Shown in pieces: positions 1 through 6,801 of a stretch of 8,012 bases of DNA (positions within the stretch are counted from its first letter, which is position 1; each line of letters begins with the position of its first letter). The notes below the pieces were generated by a model. It saw only the letters and a list, made by a program, of their open reading frames with translations, had not been told where the DNA came from and searched no databases. Source of the DNA: Sutterella sp. (lineage in GTDB: Bacteria; Pseudomonadota; Gammaproteobacteria; Burkholderiales; Burkholderiaceae_F); contig DNBE01000053.1 in the NCBI GenBank assembly GCA_003543795.1, positions 1 to 8,012 on the forward strand. Direction: 5' to 3'. A program made the translations under genes and the position numbers.

Positions 1-1
1 G

Positions 2-835
2 CGTTTATCGAAAGTCAAGCTCATGCGCTTTTTGGGCGCGGCGCATGTCGAGATTTATCGCAATATTCCGCTTTTAATCCAGCTTTTCGCGGTTTATCTC
101 GTCATTACGGAATTTCTGCCCGATATCTTCGAGCCGATTCGTTTGGGTTCTTGGTTAATGCTTTCTAAAGCGGGGCTTTTCGTTGCCTGTCCGGAAAACC
201 TTCTTTTCGTCACCGTCGCCTCGATTGTCCTTTCGACACTCGCCGCCTGGCTCGTTTTTCGCCGCGATTTAAAGCGCTTAACGCGCGAAGTCGCGTTTTT
301 GCGCGCGATCGCGCTCTTTTTCGTTTTATTCTTTTTCTTTTGGGTCGCCTTCGGCTGCTTCGGTTGGAGTAAGCCGACACTTGAAGGCTTTGCCGTCGAA
401 GGCGGCATCGCGATGACGCCTGAATTTCTCGCGCTTTGGGTCGGTTTGACTCTCTTTACGTCGGCTTCGATTGCCGAAATCGTTCGCGCGGGTGTTTTGA
501 CGGTCGGCCGCCGTCAATGGATGGCGGGCCAGGCTTTGGGGCTCACCGACGGTCAGGTTTTAACGAACATCATTTTGCCGCAGTCATTACGACTCGTGAT
601 TCCGCCTTTGGCAAGCCAATTCATGAACCTGACGAAGAACTCGTCATTAGCGGTCATCATCGGTTATCCCGATATCGTCAACATCGGCAACACGTCGATC
701 GTCATCATGGGACAAGCGCTCGAAGCGATTGTCATCATTATGTGCGTGTACTTGCTATTGAATCTCGTCATCGCTTTCGTGATGGGCAGAATCAATCGTC
801 GCGTCAACGCCTCTTGGCAAAAGGGATTTAAGTGA
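2..835 (+). CDS. aapQ: General L-amino-acid ABC transporter permease, AapQ/YhdX type (5' end outside window)
   Basis: Inner-membrane permease subunit of a polar amino-acid ABC importer, HisM/GlnP superfamily. The frame is open from base 2, so the ATG at 23 is internal and the true start lies upstream. About 277 residues are visible; E. coli YhdX has about 390, so roughly 110-120 N-terminal residues are missing. Visible landmarks are the EIYRNIPLLIQ segment typical of this family near the left edge, several hydrophobic membrane segments, and a conserved cytoplasmic loop, GQALGLTDGQVLTNIILPQS, which is the EAA-type coupling loop (here MAG in place of EAA). It is followed by LRLVIPPLASQFMNLTKNSS, which closely resembles AapQ/YhdX. 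The gene ends in TGATG, one base overlapping the next permease gene, as expected for the Q-M pair of an aapJQMP-type operon. The binding-protein gene would lie upstream, outside the window. The substrate range is inferred from the family, not visible here. Confidence 0.9.
   Translation, partial: RLSKVKLMRFLGAAHVEIYRNIPLLIQLFAVYLVITEFLPDIFEPIRLGSWLMLSKAGLFVACPENLLFVTVASIVLSTLAAWLVFRRDLKRLTREVAFLRAIALFFVLFFFFWVAFGCFGWSKPTLEGFAVEGGIAMTPEFLALWVGLTLFTSASIAEIVRAGVLTVGRRQWMAGQALGLTDGQVLTNIILPQSLRLVIPPLASQFMNLTKNSSLAVIIGYPDIVNIGNTSIVIMGQALEAIVIIMCVYLLLNLVIAFVMGRINRRVNASWQKGFK
821..826 (+). promoter_or_regulatory. Shine-Dalgarno site for the AapM-type gene
   Basis: AAGGGA lies inside the last codons of the upstream permease gene, 8 bases before ATG 835. 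It is the clearest ribosome-binding site in the window and favours ATG 835 over GTG 832, which would leave only 5 bases. Together with the TGATG junction it indicates coupled translation of the two permeases. Confidence 0.6.
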
Positions 836-1899
836 TGTTCGCAAGACAAAGCTTGGTGACGACCCTTTCGTCCACCTTTAGGCAAACCCCGGGACAGTCG
901 CTTATCAGCGTCTTGATTTTCGGCGTGATTCTTTATGTTTTATACCGTTTTGCCGCCTGGGGTCTTTGGGACGCGACTTTCGAAAACAATCTTGCCGTCT
1001 GCCGGGCGGGAAGCGGCGCGTGCTGGGGTTTTGTCGAAGAAAAGTGGCGCGTCATCGTCTTCGGGCGCTTCCCTTATGAAGAGCAGTGGCGCGCCGCGAT
1101 CGCGACCGTTGTCGTTTGTACCATGACGATCGTTTCGGCCGTGCCTCTTTTCTGGCGCCGTTCGCTTTATCTCATCGCGGGCTGGGTCTTATCTCTTGCA
1201 TGCTTCTTTATCTTGATGTACGGCGGCATCTTCGGATTAAAGCCGATCGATACCGACCTTTGGGGCGGCTTACCTTTAACCGTCGTCTTAACCGTTTTTG
1301 GGATGAGCGCGTCGACCCCTATCGGCATTTTGCTTGCTTTCGGGCGCCGTTCGGAGATGCCGCTAATTCGCCTATTGAGTTCTGGCTATATCGAACTCGT
1401 GCGCGGCGTGCCTCTCATTACGGTCCTTTTCGTCGCGACTTACATTTTCCCGATGATTTTGCCCCAAGGCTTTTCGATGTCGGCTTTCTGGCGCGTCGTG
1501 CTCGGCATCGTGCTATTTCAGGCAGCCTATATGGCCGAAACCGTTCGCGGCGGCTTACAAACGATTCCTAGCGGTCAGACGGAAGCGGCTTTATCTCTCG
1601 GGATGAGTTATTGGCAAACCAATCGCTTGGTCGTTCTCCCTCAGGCGCTTCTTTGCATCATTCCGGCATTCGTCAATTCGCTTTTATCGACTTTCATGGA
1701 TACGTCTCTTGTGACCGTCGTTTCCATGTACGACTTAACGGGCGCGTTACGCTTGGCCTTAGGCGACCCGTTGTGGCGCTCATACTTCATCGAAGGGTAC
1801 TTTTTCGTAGCCGCGATTTATTTCGTCGCGAGCTTATCGATGTCGCGCTACAGCCTTTGGCTTGAAAAGCGTTTAAATCCTCATAGGCACGAAAGGTGA
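835..1899 (+). CDS. aapM: General L-amino-acid ABC transporter permease, AapM/YhdY type
   Basis: Second membrane subunit of the same importer, expected to form a heterodimer with the AapQ-type protein. It is 354 residues long, close to E. coli YhdY (about 367). The N-terminal region carries a GACWGFVEEKW stretch and a PYEEQWR segment, both diagnostic of AapM/YhdY. Next come the WGGLPLTVVLT and ELVRGVPLITVLF segments. The EAA coupling loop starts at about residue 250 (EAALSLGM, then LVVLPQAL). The C-terminal MSRYSLWLEKR also matches the family. I chose ATG 835 over GTG 832, three bases upstream: 835 gives a TGATG junction with the preceding stop and a good spacing of 8 bases from the ribosome-binding site AAGGGA at 821-826. 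The gene ends in a 4-base GTGA overlap with the next gene. In canonical aapJQMP operons the ATPase gene aapP comes next; here it does not. Confidence 0.92.
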   Translation: MFARQSLVTTLSSTFRQTPGQSLISVLIFGVILYVLYRFAAWGLWDATFENNLAVCRAGSGACWGFVEEKWRVIVFGRFPYEEQWRAAIATVVVCTMTIVSAVPLFWRRSLYLIAGWVLSLACFFILMYGGIFGLKPIDTDLWGGLPLTVVLTVFGMSASTPIGILLAFGRRSEMPLIRLLSSGYIELVRGVPLITVLFVATYIFPMILPQGFSMSAFWRVVLGIVLFQAAYMAETVRGGLQTIPSGQTEAALSLGMSYWQTNRLVVLPQALLCIIPAFVNSLLSTFMDTSLVTVVSMYDLTGALRLALGDPLWRSYFIEGYFFVAAIYFVASLSMSRYSLWLEKRLNPHRHER

Positions 1900-2351
1900 T
1901 TGATCGTTTTTCGCATACGGTGCGCCTTTTTACCGAGGAAACAGAGCCGCCTACTTCCCAAAAACTTTCGACTTACGCGAAGGCGCTTTTTCGAGTACTC
2001 GCGCGTCCTGGCGAACATCTTTTGGGTTTAACCGACGCAAAGATAACGCCGATTGATGCCTCGAGATTTTTGCGAATCCTTCAATTTGAAAAACTTACCG
2101 TTACCGACCGCGTCACCGTCTTTGAGGATCGCGTCGAAATCGCGGTCGACGCTACCGACGATTGGCCCGAAAGTCTTTTAACCATTACCTTCTCGAGCGC
2201 CAAAACCGGTACCGTTTTCGTGCGTTTTACGTACGCGGACGACGCGCCTGATGCTTGGGCCGATGACGTTTTTACCGCCTTAAAAAAGGACGCTTATCGA
2301 CAAAAAGACGCCGATATCGTCGACGCTTTACGCCGAGCGCTTTCGAATTAG
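1896..2351 (+). CDS. Hypothetical protein coupled to the permease genes
   Basis: I do not recognise this 151-residue protein. The likely start is GTG at 1896, overlapping the stop of the AapM-type gene (GTGA), which suggests translational coupling. A GTG at 1920 is a possible alternative but has no better ribosome-binding site. There is no signal peptide and no membrane segment, so it is probably cytoplasmic. The first part (about residues 1-65) looks helical, with KLSTYAKALFRVLARPGEHL and FLRILQFEKL. The middle (about 66-120) alternates hydrophobic and charged residues in short stretches (VTVFEDRVEIAVDATDDW, LLTITFSS, GTVFVRFTYADD), as in a beta-sheet. The C-terminus is helical and charged (FTALKKDAYRQKDADIVDAL). 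Base composition and codon choice resemble the neighbours, and the frame is clean, so a real gene is likely. It sits where an aapP ATPase would be expected but has no Walker or LSGGQ motif. A role linked to the transporter is inferred from position only. Confidence 0.75.
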   Translation: MIDRFSHTVRLFTEETEPPTSQKLSTYAKALFRVLARPGEHLLGLTDAKITPIDASRFLRILQFEKLTVTDRVTVFEDRVEIAVDATDDWPESLLTITFSSAKTGTVFVRFTYADDAPDAWADDVFTALKKDAYRQKDADIVDALRRALSN

Positions 2352-2399
2352 GTCAGACTTCCTTTAGAATTCGCTCCTTCTTTTGTACGATTCAATTCC
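2352..2399 (+). promoter_or_regulatory. Short gap with weak candidate promoter before prfC
   Basis: This 48-base gap separates the hypothetical gene from prfC. TAGAAT at 2365-2370 matches the -10 consensus at five of six positions. TTCGAA at 2342-2347, 17 bases upstream, matches the -35 consensus at only three of six. No Shine-Dalgarno sequence is visible before ATG 2400 and no terminator hairpin precedes it. prfC could have its own weak promoter or be read through from the transporter genes. Confidence 0.25.
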
Positions 2400-3995
2400 A
2401 TGCCAGATATTGCTCTTCAGAATAACGTTTCTCGCCGACGGACGTTCGCGATCATCGCTCACCCCGACGCGGGTAAAACGACCTTAACGGAAAAGCTCCT
2501 TTTATTCGGCGGAGCGATTCAATTAGCGGGCGCGGTAAAAAGCCGCAAAGCCGCCCGTCACGCGACAAGCGACTGGATGGAAGTCGAACGTCAACGCGGC
2601 ATTTCGGTCACAAGTTCGGTGATGCAATTTACCTACGAAGACTGCGTCATTAACTTACTTGACACCCCGGGGCATGAAGATTTTTCCGAAGACACGTATC
2701 GGGTGTTAACCGCGGTCGACGCCGCGGTGATGGTGATTGACGCCGCTAAAGGTGTCGAAGCTCAAACCATCAAGCTTCTTGAAGTCTGTCGCATGCGTCA
2801 GACGCCGATTATCACCTTTATTAACAAGATGGACCGCGAGGTCAAAGAACCGCTTGAGCTGATCGGCGAAATCGAGTCGATTCTGCACCTTGAGTGCGTA
2901 CCGATTACGTGGCCAATCGGCATGGGCAAAACCTTTCGTGGTGTTTTCTCGCTTCTTAAAGACCGTCTCGTTCGCTTTATGCCGGGCGAAGACCGTCTGC
3001 CCGTTAACGAAGAAATCATTACAGGAATCGATAACTCGAAACTAGACGCCCTCTTTCCGATGGAAATGCCCTACGTTCGGGAAAATATCGAACTCGTGCG
3101 CGGCGTCACGAACCCGTTTGATGTCGAAGCGTTTTTAGCCGGCCGCCAGAGTCCGGTCTTTTTCGGTAGCGGGGTCAATAACTTCGGCGTCAAAGACGTT
3201 CTCGAGGCGCTTGTGACCTGGGCGCCTTCGCCCCTAGCGCGTCAGGCTGTCGAACGGACGGTCGAACCGACCGAAGCGCCTTTTTCCGGATTCGTTTTTA
3301 AGATTCAAGCCAATATGGACCCCCGGCATCGCGACCGTATCGCTTTTTTCCGCGTTTGTTCGGGGCGCTACACCCCTGGCATGAAAGTCGCTCATCTACG
3401 CGAAGGTCGCGAGATGAAAATCGCGAACGCGCTCACCTTTATGGCAAACGAACGCGTCGCGATGACCGAAGCCGTCGCGGGGGATATTATCGGGATTTAT
3501 AACCACGGGCAATTGCATATCGGGGATACGTTGACCGAAGGCGAACACCTGTCCTTTACGGGGATTCCGTACTTTGCGCCCGAACTTTTCCGTTGCGCAC
3601 GCCCTCAAGATCCCTTTAAAGCGAAACAGTTGCATCAAGGCTTAAAAGAGCTCGGCGAAGAAGGCGCGATTCAGGTCTTTGAAGACGCTCGCGGGACGCT
3701 CTTTTTGGGCGCGGTCGGTGTCTTGCAATTTGAAATCGTCGCGCAGCGCCTTGCAACCGAATATAAAGTCGACGCGCTATACGAAGAAGCGGGAATCGCG
3801 ACGGCAAGATGGTTAACCTTCCCCGACGCGAAAACAAAAGAAGGCTTTTGCGAAGAACAAGCCGCAAGGCTTGCGACGGACGCGGACGGTAATCTCGTCT
3901 ATCTCGCGACTTCAATCTATAACCTTGAAACGACGCGCAAGCACTGGCCCGACGTGACGTTTCACGACACGCGTGAGAAAACGGTGCGCTTTTAG
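2400..3995 (+). CDS. prfC: Peptide chain release factor 3 (RF3)
   Basis: Translational GTPase that removes RF1 or RF2 from the ribosome after peptide release. It is 531 residues, against 529 in E. coli, and can be aligned with it from end to end. The GTPase motifs are G1 AHPDAGKT (residues 20-27), the switch I region around ERQRGISVTSS (63-73), G3 DTPGH (88-92) and G4 NKMD (142-145). RF3-specific blocks include HATSDWMEVE, PGHEDFSEDTYR, ITWPIGMGK, GFVFKIQANMDPRHRDR, FTGIPYFAPELFR and AVGVLQFEIV. EF-G and LepA do not share these, which excludes them as alternatives. The start matches E. coli in its distance to the RRTFAII segment, although no ribosome-binding site is visible. The gene is convergent with hydF, with 4 bases between the stops. 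Nothing suggests damage: all G motifs are intact. Confidence 0.98.
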   Translation: MPDIALQNNVSRRRTFAIIAHPDAGKTTLTEKLLLFGGAIQLAGAVKSRKAARHATSDWMEVERQRGISVTSSVMQFTYEDCVINLLDTPGHEDFSEDTYRVLTAVDAAVMVIDAAKGVEAQTIKLLEVCRMRQTPIITFINKMDREVKEPLELIGEIESILHLECVPITWPIGMGKTFRGVFSLLKDRLVRFMPGEDRLPVNEEIITGIDNSKLDALFPMEMPYVRENIELVRGVTNPFDVEAFLAGRQSPVFFGSGVNNFGVKDVLEALVTWAPSPLARQAVERTVEPTEAPFSGFVFKIQANMDPRHRDRIAFFRVCSGRYTPGMKVAHLREGREMKIANALTFMANERVAMTEAVAGDIIGIYNHGQLHIGDTLTEGEHLSFTGIPYFAPELFRCARPQDPFKAKQLHQGLKELGEEGAIQVFEDARGTLFLGAVGVLQFEIVAQRLATEYKVDALYEEAGIATARWLTFPDAKTKEGFCEEQAARLATDADGNLVYLATSIYNLETTRKHWPDVTFHDTREKTVRF

Positions 3996-3999
3996 AGCA

Positions 4000-5244
4000 T
4001 TACCGTTTAAAAATTTCTTCCCAAACGGCAAGCGCTTCGGGATGGGCGCCGAGAGCCCTCGGTAAGGCGCCTTGTAAAAAGGACAAGATGACGCCGTAAT
4101 TGGTCATCGCAGTCGACTGCGAGGTCGCCCAACGAAGCCTCGCGAGCATGTGCTTGCGAGAGACCATACAGCCGCCGCATTGAATAATGACGCGATAGGG
4201 GCTTAAGTCATCGGGAAAATCTTTACCGACCGCGAAATCCGTTTGAATTTCGCCGTAGCGACGCTTTAAAAGGGCGGGGATTTTCACGCGCCCGATATCA
4301 TCTTCAAGGGGATTATGCGAACACGTTTCGGCAATAAGGACGCGGTCTCCAGGCTTTAGAGCGTCGACGGCCGCTAGCCCTCGCACCATCGCCTTTAAAT
4401 CGCTTTTCGCGTACGCAAGTTCAATCGAAAACGTTGTCATCGGAATGGCCGCGTCGACTTCTTTACAAACACGGCCGACGACTTGCGAGTCGGTCACGAC
4501 AAGAGCGGGCGGAGTCTTTAAATTCTCGATAGCTTCTTTGACGCGATTTTCTTTGACAACAAGCGCTTTACCTTCGGCATCCAAAATCTCACGAATCGCC
4601 TGAACCTGCGGCAAAATCAACCGTCCTTTGGGTGCGCCCGTATCCATCGGGGTGACCAGTAAAACGGTATCTCCGGGTTTAAAAGCGCCTTCAAAGAGTT
4701 TTCGGTCGGGCTCAATCGTCGAGAAAATAACCGAAATCAGCGCTTCTCTCACTTCGTCAATACCCGTGGCATTTTTAGCTGAAACAGTGACGCAAGTCAG
4801 CCCTTTTGTCCGAAGGTTAGCTAAAAACGCGTCGGGGTACTCGACGATGTCGGTTTTATTACAAACCGCGATTACGGGCGTCCCGAAAGAAGCCGCTTTA
4901 TTAAATAGCGCTTCTTCATCGGCTGTAAGACGCGGCTCGCCTAAAACGACAAGCGCCGCGTCCACCCATTCGAGAATCGTCATCGAACGCTCGACGCGTT
5001 TAAGGCCTAATTCGCCCATATCGTCGGTACCTGCCGTATCGATAAAGACGACGGGGCCGAGCGGCGGCAACTCGTAGGCTTTCTCAACGGCATCGGTCGT
5101 CGTGCCCGCGACCGGACTTACAATCGAAATATCTTGCTCGGTTAACGCGTTCATCAAAGACGATTTTCCCGCGTTACGCTTTCCGAAAATGCCGAAATGT
5201 AATCGCAAACCTTTGGGCGTTTGCGTTAAACCGCTGACTGCCAT
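4000..5244 (-). CDS. hydF: [FeFe]-hydrogenase H-cluster maturation GTPase HydF
   Basis: HydF is the scaffold and carrier on which the diiron subcluster of [FeFe]-hydrogenase is assembled, working with the radical-SAM enzymes HydE and HydG. The protein has 414 residues from ATG at 5242-5244, matching family members of about 400-415. The N-terminal GTPase domain has G1 GKRNAGKS (21-28), threonines at 48-50 (TTTD, G2), G3 DTAG (69-72) and G4 NKTD (129-132). A central dimerisation region carries KPGDTVLLVTPMDTGAPKGR. The C-terminal cluster-binding domain has C308-S-H310 followed by NPLEDDIGRVKIP, then 44 residues, then Q355-C356-GG-C359. The family consensus there is CxHx(44-53)HCxxC, so the His before the CxxC is Gln here. 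The frame stays open upstream to 5394, but that stretch would overlap the next gene and lacks HydF similarity. GGAA lies just upstream of the chosen ATG. hydE, hydG and the hydrogenase are not in the window. Confidence 0.95.
   Translation of the reverse strand: MAVSGLTQTPKGLRLHFGIFGKRNAGKSSLMNALTEQDISIVSPVAGTTTDAVEKAYELPPLGPVVFIDTAGTDDMGELGLKRVERSMTILEWVDAALVVLGEPRLTADEEALFNKAASFGTPVIAVCNKTDIVEYPDAFLANLRTKGLTCVTVSAKNATGIDEVREALISVIFSTIEPDRKLFEGAFKPGDTVLLVTPMDTGAPKGRLILPQVQAIREILDAEGKALVVKENRVKEAIENLKTPPALVVTDSQVVGRVCKEVDAAIPMTTFSIELAYAKSDLKAMVRGLAAVDALKPGDRVLIAETCSHNPLEDDIGRVKIPALLKRRYGEIQTDFAVGKDFPDDLSPYRVIIQCGGCMVSRKHMLARLRWATSQSTAMTNYGVILSFLQGALPRALGAHPEALAVWEEIFKR
4168..4323 (-). other. 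HydF [4Fe-4S] cluster-binding segment with QCxxC variant
   Basis: This covers codons 308-359 of hydF. Cys308 (4321-4323), Cys356 (4177-4179) and Cys359 (4168-4170) are the expected cluster ligands. Codon 355 at 4180-4182 reads CAA (Gln) on the coding strand, where the family consensus has His. The three cysteines are retained, so cluster binding is probably retained. Confidence 0.75.
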
Positions 5245-5371
5245 AACCGTTTCCGAAGATAAAAGTGACGCCCTTAAATATACCTTCAGTGAACTCGAAA
5301 CACACGCGCTTTGTGGTTTAAAAAGACACTTTGCCCTAAAATTAGGAAGTTTTAGAGCGTCTTTTTTGAGC
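5245..5371. promoter_or_regulatory. Divergent intergenic region between hydF and the PBP5-family operon
   Basis: These 127 bases separate two divergent start codons, so promoters for both directions should lie here. For hydF, TATATT on the - strand (5277-5282) matches the -10 consensus at five of six positions, but no good -35 is visible. On the + strand TAAAAT (5337-5342) is a possible -10 for the PBP5-family operon, also without a convincing -35 at normal spacing. The right half is A+T-rich and contains the inverted repeats at 5335-5355. No coding sequence is assigned here; longer frames crossing it in both directions lack similarity to the proteins they would extend. Confidence 0.5.
5335..5355. 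repeat. Nested inverted repeats, candidate operator
   Basis: CCTAA and TTAGG form perfect 5-base arms around two A's (5335-5346). CTAAAA (5336-5341) and TTTTAG (5350-5355) form perfect 6-base arms around an 8-base spacer. Both lie 17-37 bases upstream of the PBP5-family start codon and overlap a -10-like TAAAAT. A regulator-binding site is possible; chance occurrence in an A+T-rich stretch is not excluded. Confidence 0.3.
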
Positions 5372-5385
5372 ATGAAGCGTCTTTT
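5356..5385 (+). repeat. 10-base direct repeat around the PBP5-family start codon
   Basis: AGCGTCTTTT occurs at 5356-5365 and again at 5376-5385, a spacing of 20 bases. The second copy encodes part of the start of the signal peptide (KRLF). It may be a small local duplication. No function is evident. Confidence 0.35.
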
Positions 5386-6538
5386 CCTCATCATCTTTTG
5401 TCTCCTGACAACCGTCTCGGCTAACGCCGCGCCGGTGCTTCATGCCGAGTCTTATTTATTGATGGACCGATTGACGCATACGCCCTTGACGGCTCGAAAC
5501 GAAAATAAGCGCGTCAATCCCGGGAATACGACCGCCTTGATGGTGATGTATATCGTCCAAAAAGCGATTTCTGAAAATCGTGTTCAAGTGCGCTCGGCCG
5601 TCACGATCCACCCCGAGGCGTTGTCGCTACCACCCTTAAACGCGTCTCGCTTTTATGTTGAGAACTCTAAAACCTATTCCGTTCACGATTTGCTTTCTGC
5701 CGTTGCCGTGATCGGCGCAAATGACGCCGCTATCGCTTTGGCTCAGCATATCGCGGGTTCGATTGACGCCTTCGTTCAAATGATGAACGAAGCGGCAGTT
5801 AAACTCGGCATGAAAAATACGCACTACATTTGGCCAATCGCGCACACGTCGAACTCTCAATATACGACCGCCTACGATACCTATCTTTTAACCGACGCTC
5901 TGTTAAAACAATTCCCGTTTTTAGAGCGTGTCTGGATGCAGCCCTCGATTACGAACGGACTGCTGTCTTTTAAAAACACGAACGCTTTGATTTGGCGAAA
6001 CGAGTTTATCCGCGGGGTGCATACGTCCGAAGCGTTTCATCGGCTTTTTTCAAACGTCGGGTATTTTTCTCAAAGCTTTGTTGAGTCAGACGCGCAGTTT
6101 TCCCGAGAAACGATTGCCGTTTGCTTAAACGGGCCTAGCGCCGAAGCCGCCGCGGCCGACACGATGGAACTCATTACGTGGGGCGCCGCGAACTTTAAGA
6201 CCCTTTTGGTGTATACGCCTAAAGATGTCATCGAAAAAATTGCCGTGAGCCTCTCGGCAAACGCTTCGGTGCGTGTCGGGCTCAAAGAAAACGTGTACTT
6301 AACGGTCCCCGAAAAAGCGACCATGAACGACCCCGACCGGAAGTTTTCCGCGACGATCGAGCGCCTTGACCCCTTGGTCGCTCCGATTCAAGCCGACGAG
6401 CGCGTCGGGACGTTATATATTTACTATCGGGATAAAAAAGTAGCAAGCGCGCCTTTGTATGCGCTTCATAACGTGCAAAGCACGACTTTTTGGTATCGCG
6501 CTTGGCAATCCGTTAAATCATTTTTCACCGACCTATGA
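5372..6538 (+). CDS. PBP5-family D-alanyl-D-alanine carboxypeptidase homologue lacking all catalytic motifs
   Basis: Secreted 388-residue protein with the architecture of low-molecular-mass penicillin-binding proteins DacA/DacC. Residues 1-19 form a signal peptide (MKRLFLIIFCLLTTVSANA, cleavage near residue 19 or 20). A peptidase S11-like domain follows (about 25-260). The PBP5 C-terminal beta domain (about 270-365) has VYLTVPEK, LDPLVAPI and VGTLYIYY. The aromatic tail TTFWYRAWQSVKSFFTDL fits the amphipathic membrane anchor. The active site is not preserved. The SxxK position after P50 reads N52-T-T-A55, the SxN position reads G115-A-N117, and the KTG position reads H217-T-S219. No S-x-x-K occurs anywhere in the protein. 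Flanking fold landmarks remain (ANDAAIALAQHIAGS, LGMKNTHY). The frame is intact and codon use is like the neighbours, so it is not an ordinary decaying pseudogene. It is probably a non-catalytic periplasmic protein binding peptidoglycan or a partner. ATG 5372 was chosen because the signal peptide begins there. The stop overlaps ybeD (ATGA). Confidence 0.9.
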   Translation: MKRLFLIIFCLLTTVSANAAPVLHAESYLLMDRLTHTPLTARNENKRVNPGNTTALMVMYIVQKAISENRVQVRSAVTIHPEALSLPPLNASRFYVENSKTYSVHDLLSAVAVIGANDAAIALAQHIAGSIDAFVQMMNEAAVKLGMKNTHYIWPIAHTSNSQYTTAYDTYLLTDALLKQFPFLERVWMQPSITNGLLSFKNTNALIWRNEFIRGVHTSEAFHRLFSNVGYFSQSFVESDAQFSRETIAVCLNGPSAEAAAADTMELITWGAANFKTLLVYTPKDVIEKIAVSLSANASVRVGLKENVYLTVPEKATMNDPDRKFSATIERLDPLVAPIQADERVGTLYIYYRDKKVASAPLYALHNVQSTTFWYRAWQSVKSFFTDL

Positions 6539-6801
6539 GCGAGACGCAAGAACTGCTGCAATTTCCGTGCGACTTTCCCATCAAAATCATGGGAGAAAAT
6601 TCCGACGCGTTTGAAAAAGCCGCTTTAGACATCATCTCTGAAAAAGCTCCCGAAACGGATATTAAAAACGTATCCGTTCGCCTGAGCTCTAAAGGAAACT
6701 ACCGTGCGATTTCCGTCGTCATCAAAGCCCAAAGCCGCGAGGCGCTCGACGCGCTTTACTTAGCCTTAACGTCTCATCCGCTCGTTCGCGTAGTGCTATG
6801 A
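6535..6801 (+). CDS. ybeD: DUF493 / YbeD family protein
   Basis: Small cytoplasmic protein of 88 residues; E. coli YbeD has 87. It keeps the family pattern: ELLQFPCDFPIKIMG at the N-terminus, SSKGNYRAISVVI in the middle and LVRVVL at the end. Family structures show an ACT/ferredoxin-like alpha-beta fold, which suggests a regulatory role, but no biochemical function is established. The ATG overlaps the stop of the PBP5-family gene by four bases (ATGA) and the stop overlaps the next start in the same way. No ribosome-binding site is visible, so translation is probably coupled. The pairing of a PBP5-type gene with ybeD is conserved in many beta- and gammaproteobacteria, where lipB commonly follows; here a menA-like gene follows. 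Confidence 0.95.
   Translation: MSETQELLQFPCDFPIKIMGENSDAFEKAALDIISEKAPETDIKNVSVRLSSKGNYRAISVVIKAQSREALDALYLALTSHPLVRVVL

Noticed and set aside
436..831. 131-codon open frame on the + strand in another frame of the AapQ-type gene.
   Set aside because: Rich in Arg, His and Gly and fully inside a well-recognised permease gene. It is a shadow frame.
4628..5077. 149-codon open frame on the + strand.
   Set aside because: It is antisense inside hydF, has low-complexity Ser/Thr-rich content and no recognisable family features.
5102..5371. In-frame upstream extension of the PBP5-family gene (start at 5102).
   Set aside because: It would run antisense through hydF and put about 90 residues ahead of a clear signal peptide that begins at ATG 5372.
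5245..5394. In-frame upstream extension of hydF (start at 5394).
   Set aside because: The extra 50 residues lie across the divergent promoter region and the PBP5-family start. They do not look like HydF, and ATG 5244 gives the normal family length.
5372..6538. Calling the PBP5-family gene a pseudogene.
   Set aside because: No frameshift or premature stop, intact signal peptide and C-terminal domain, and coupled translation with ybeD. Only the catalytic motifs are lost.
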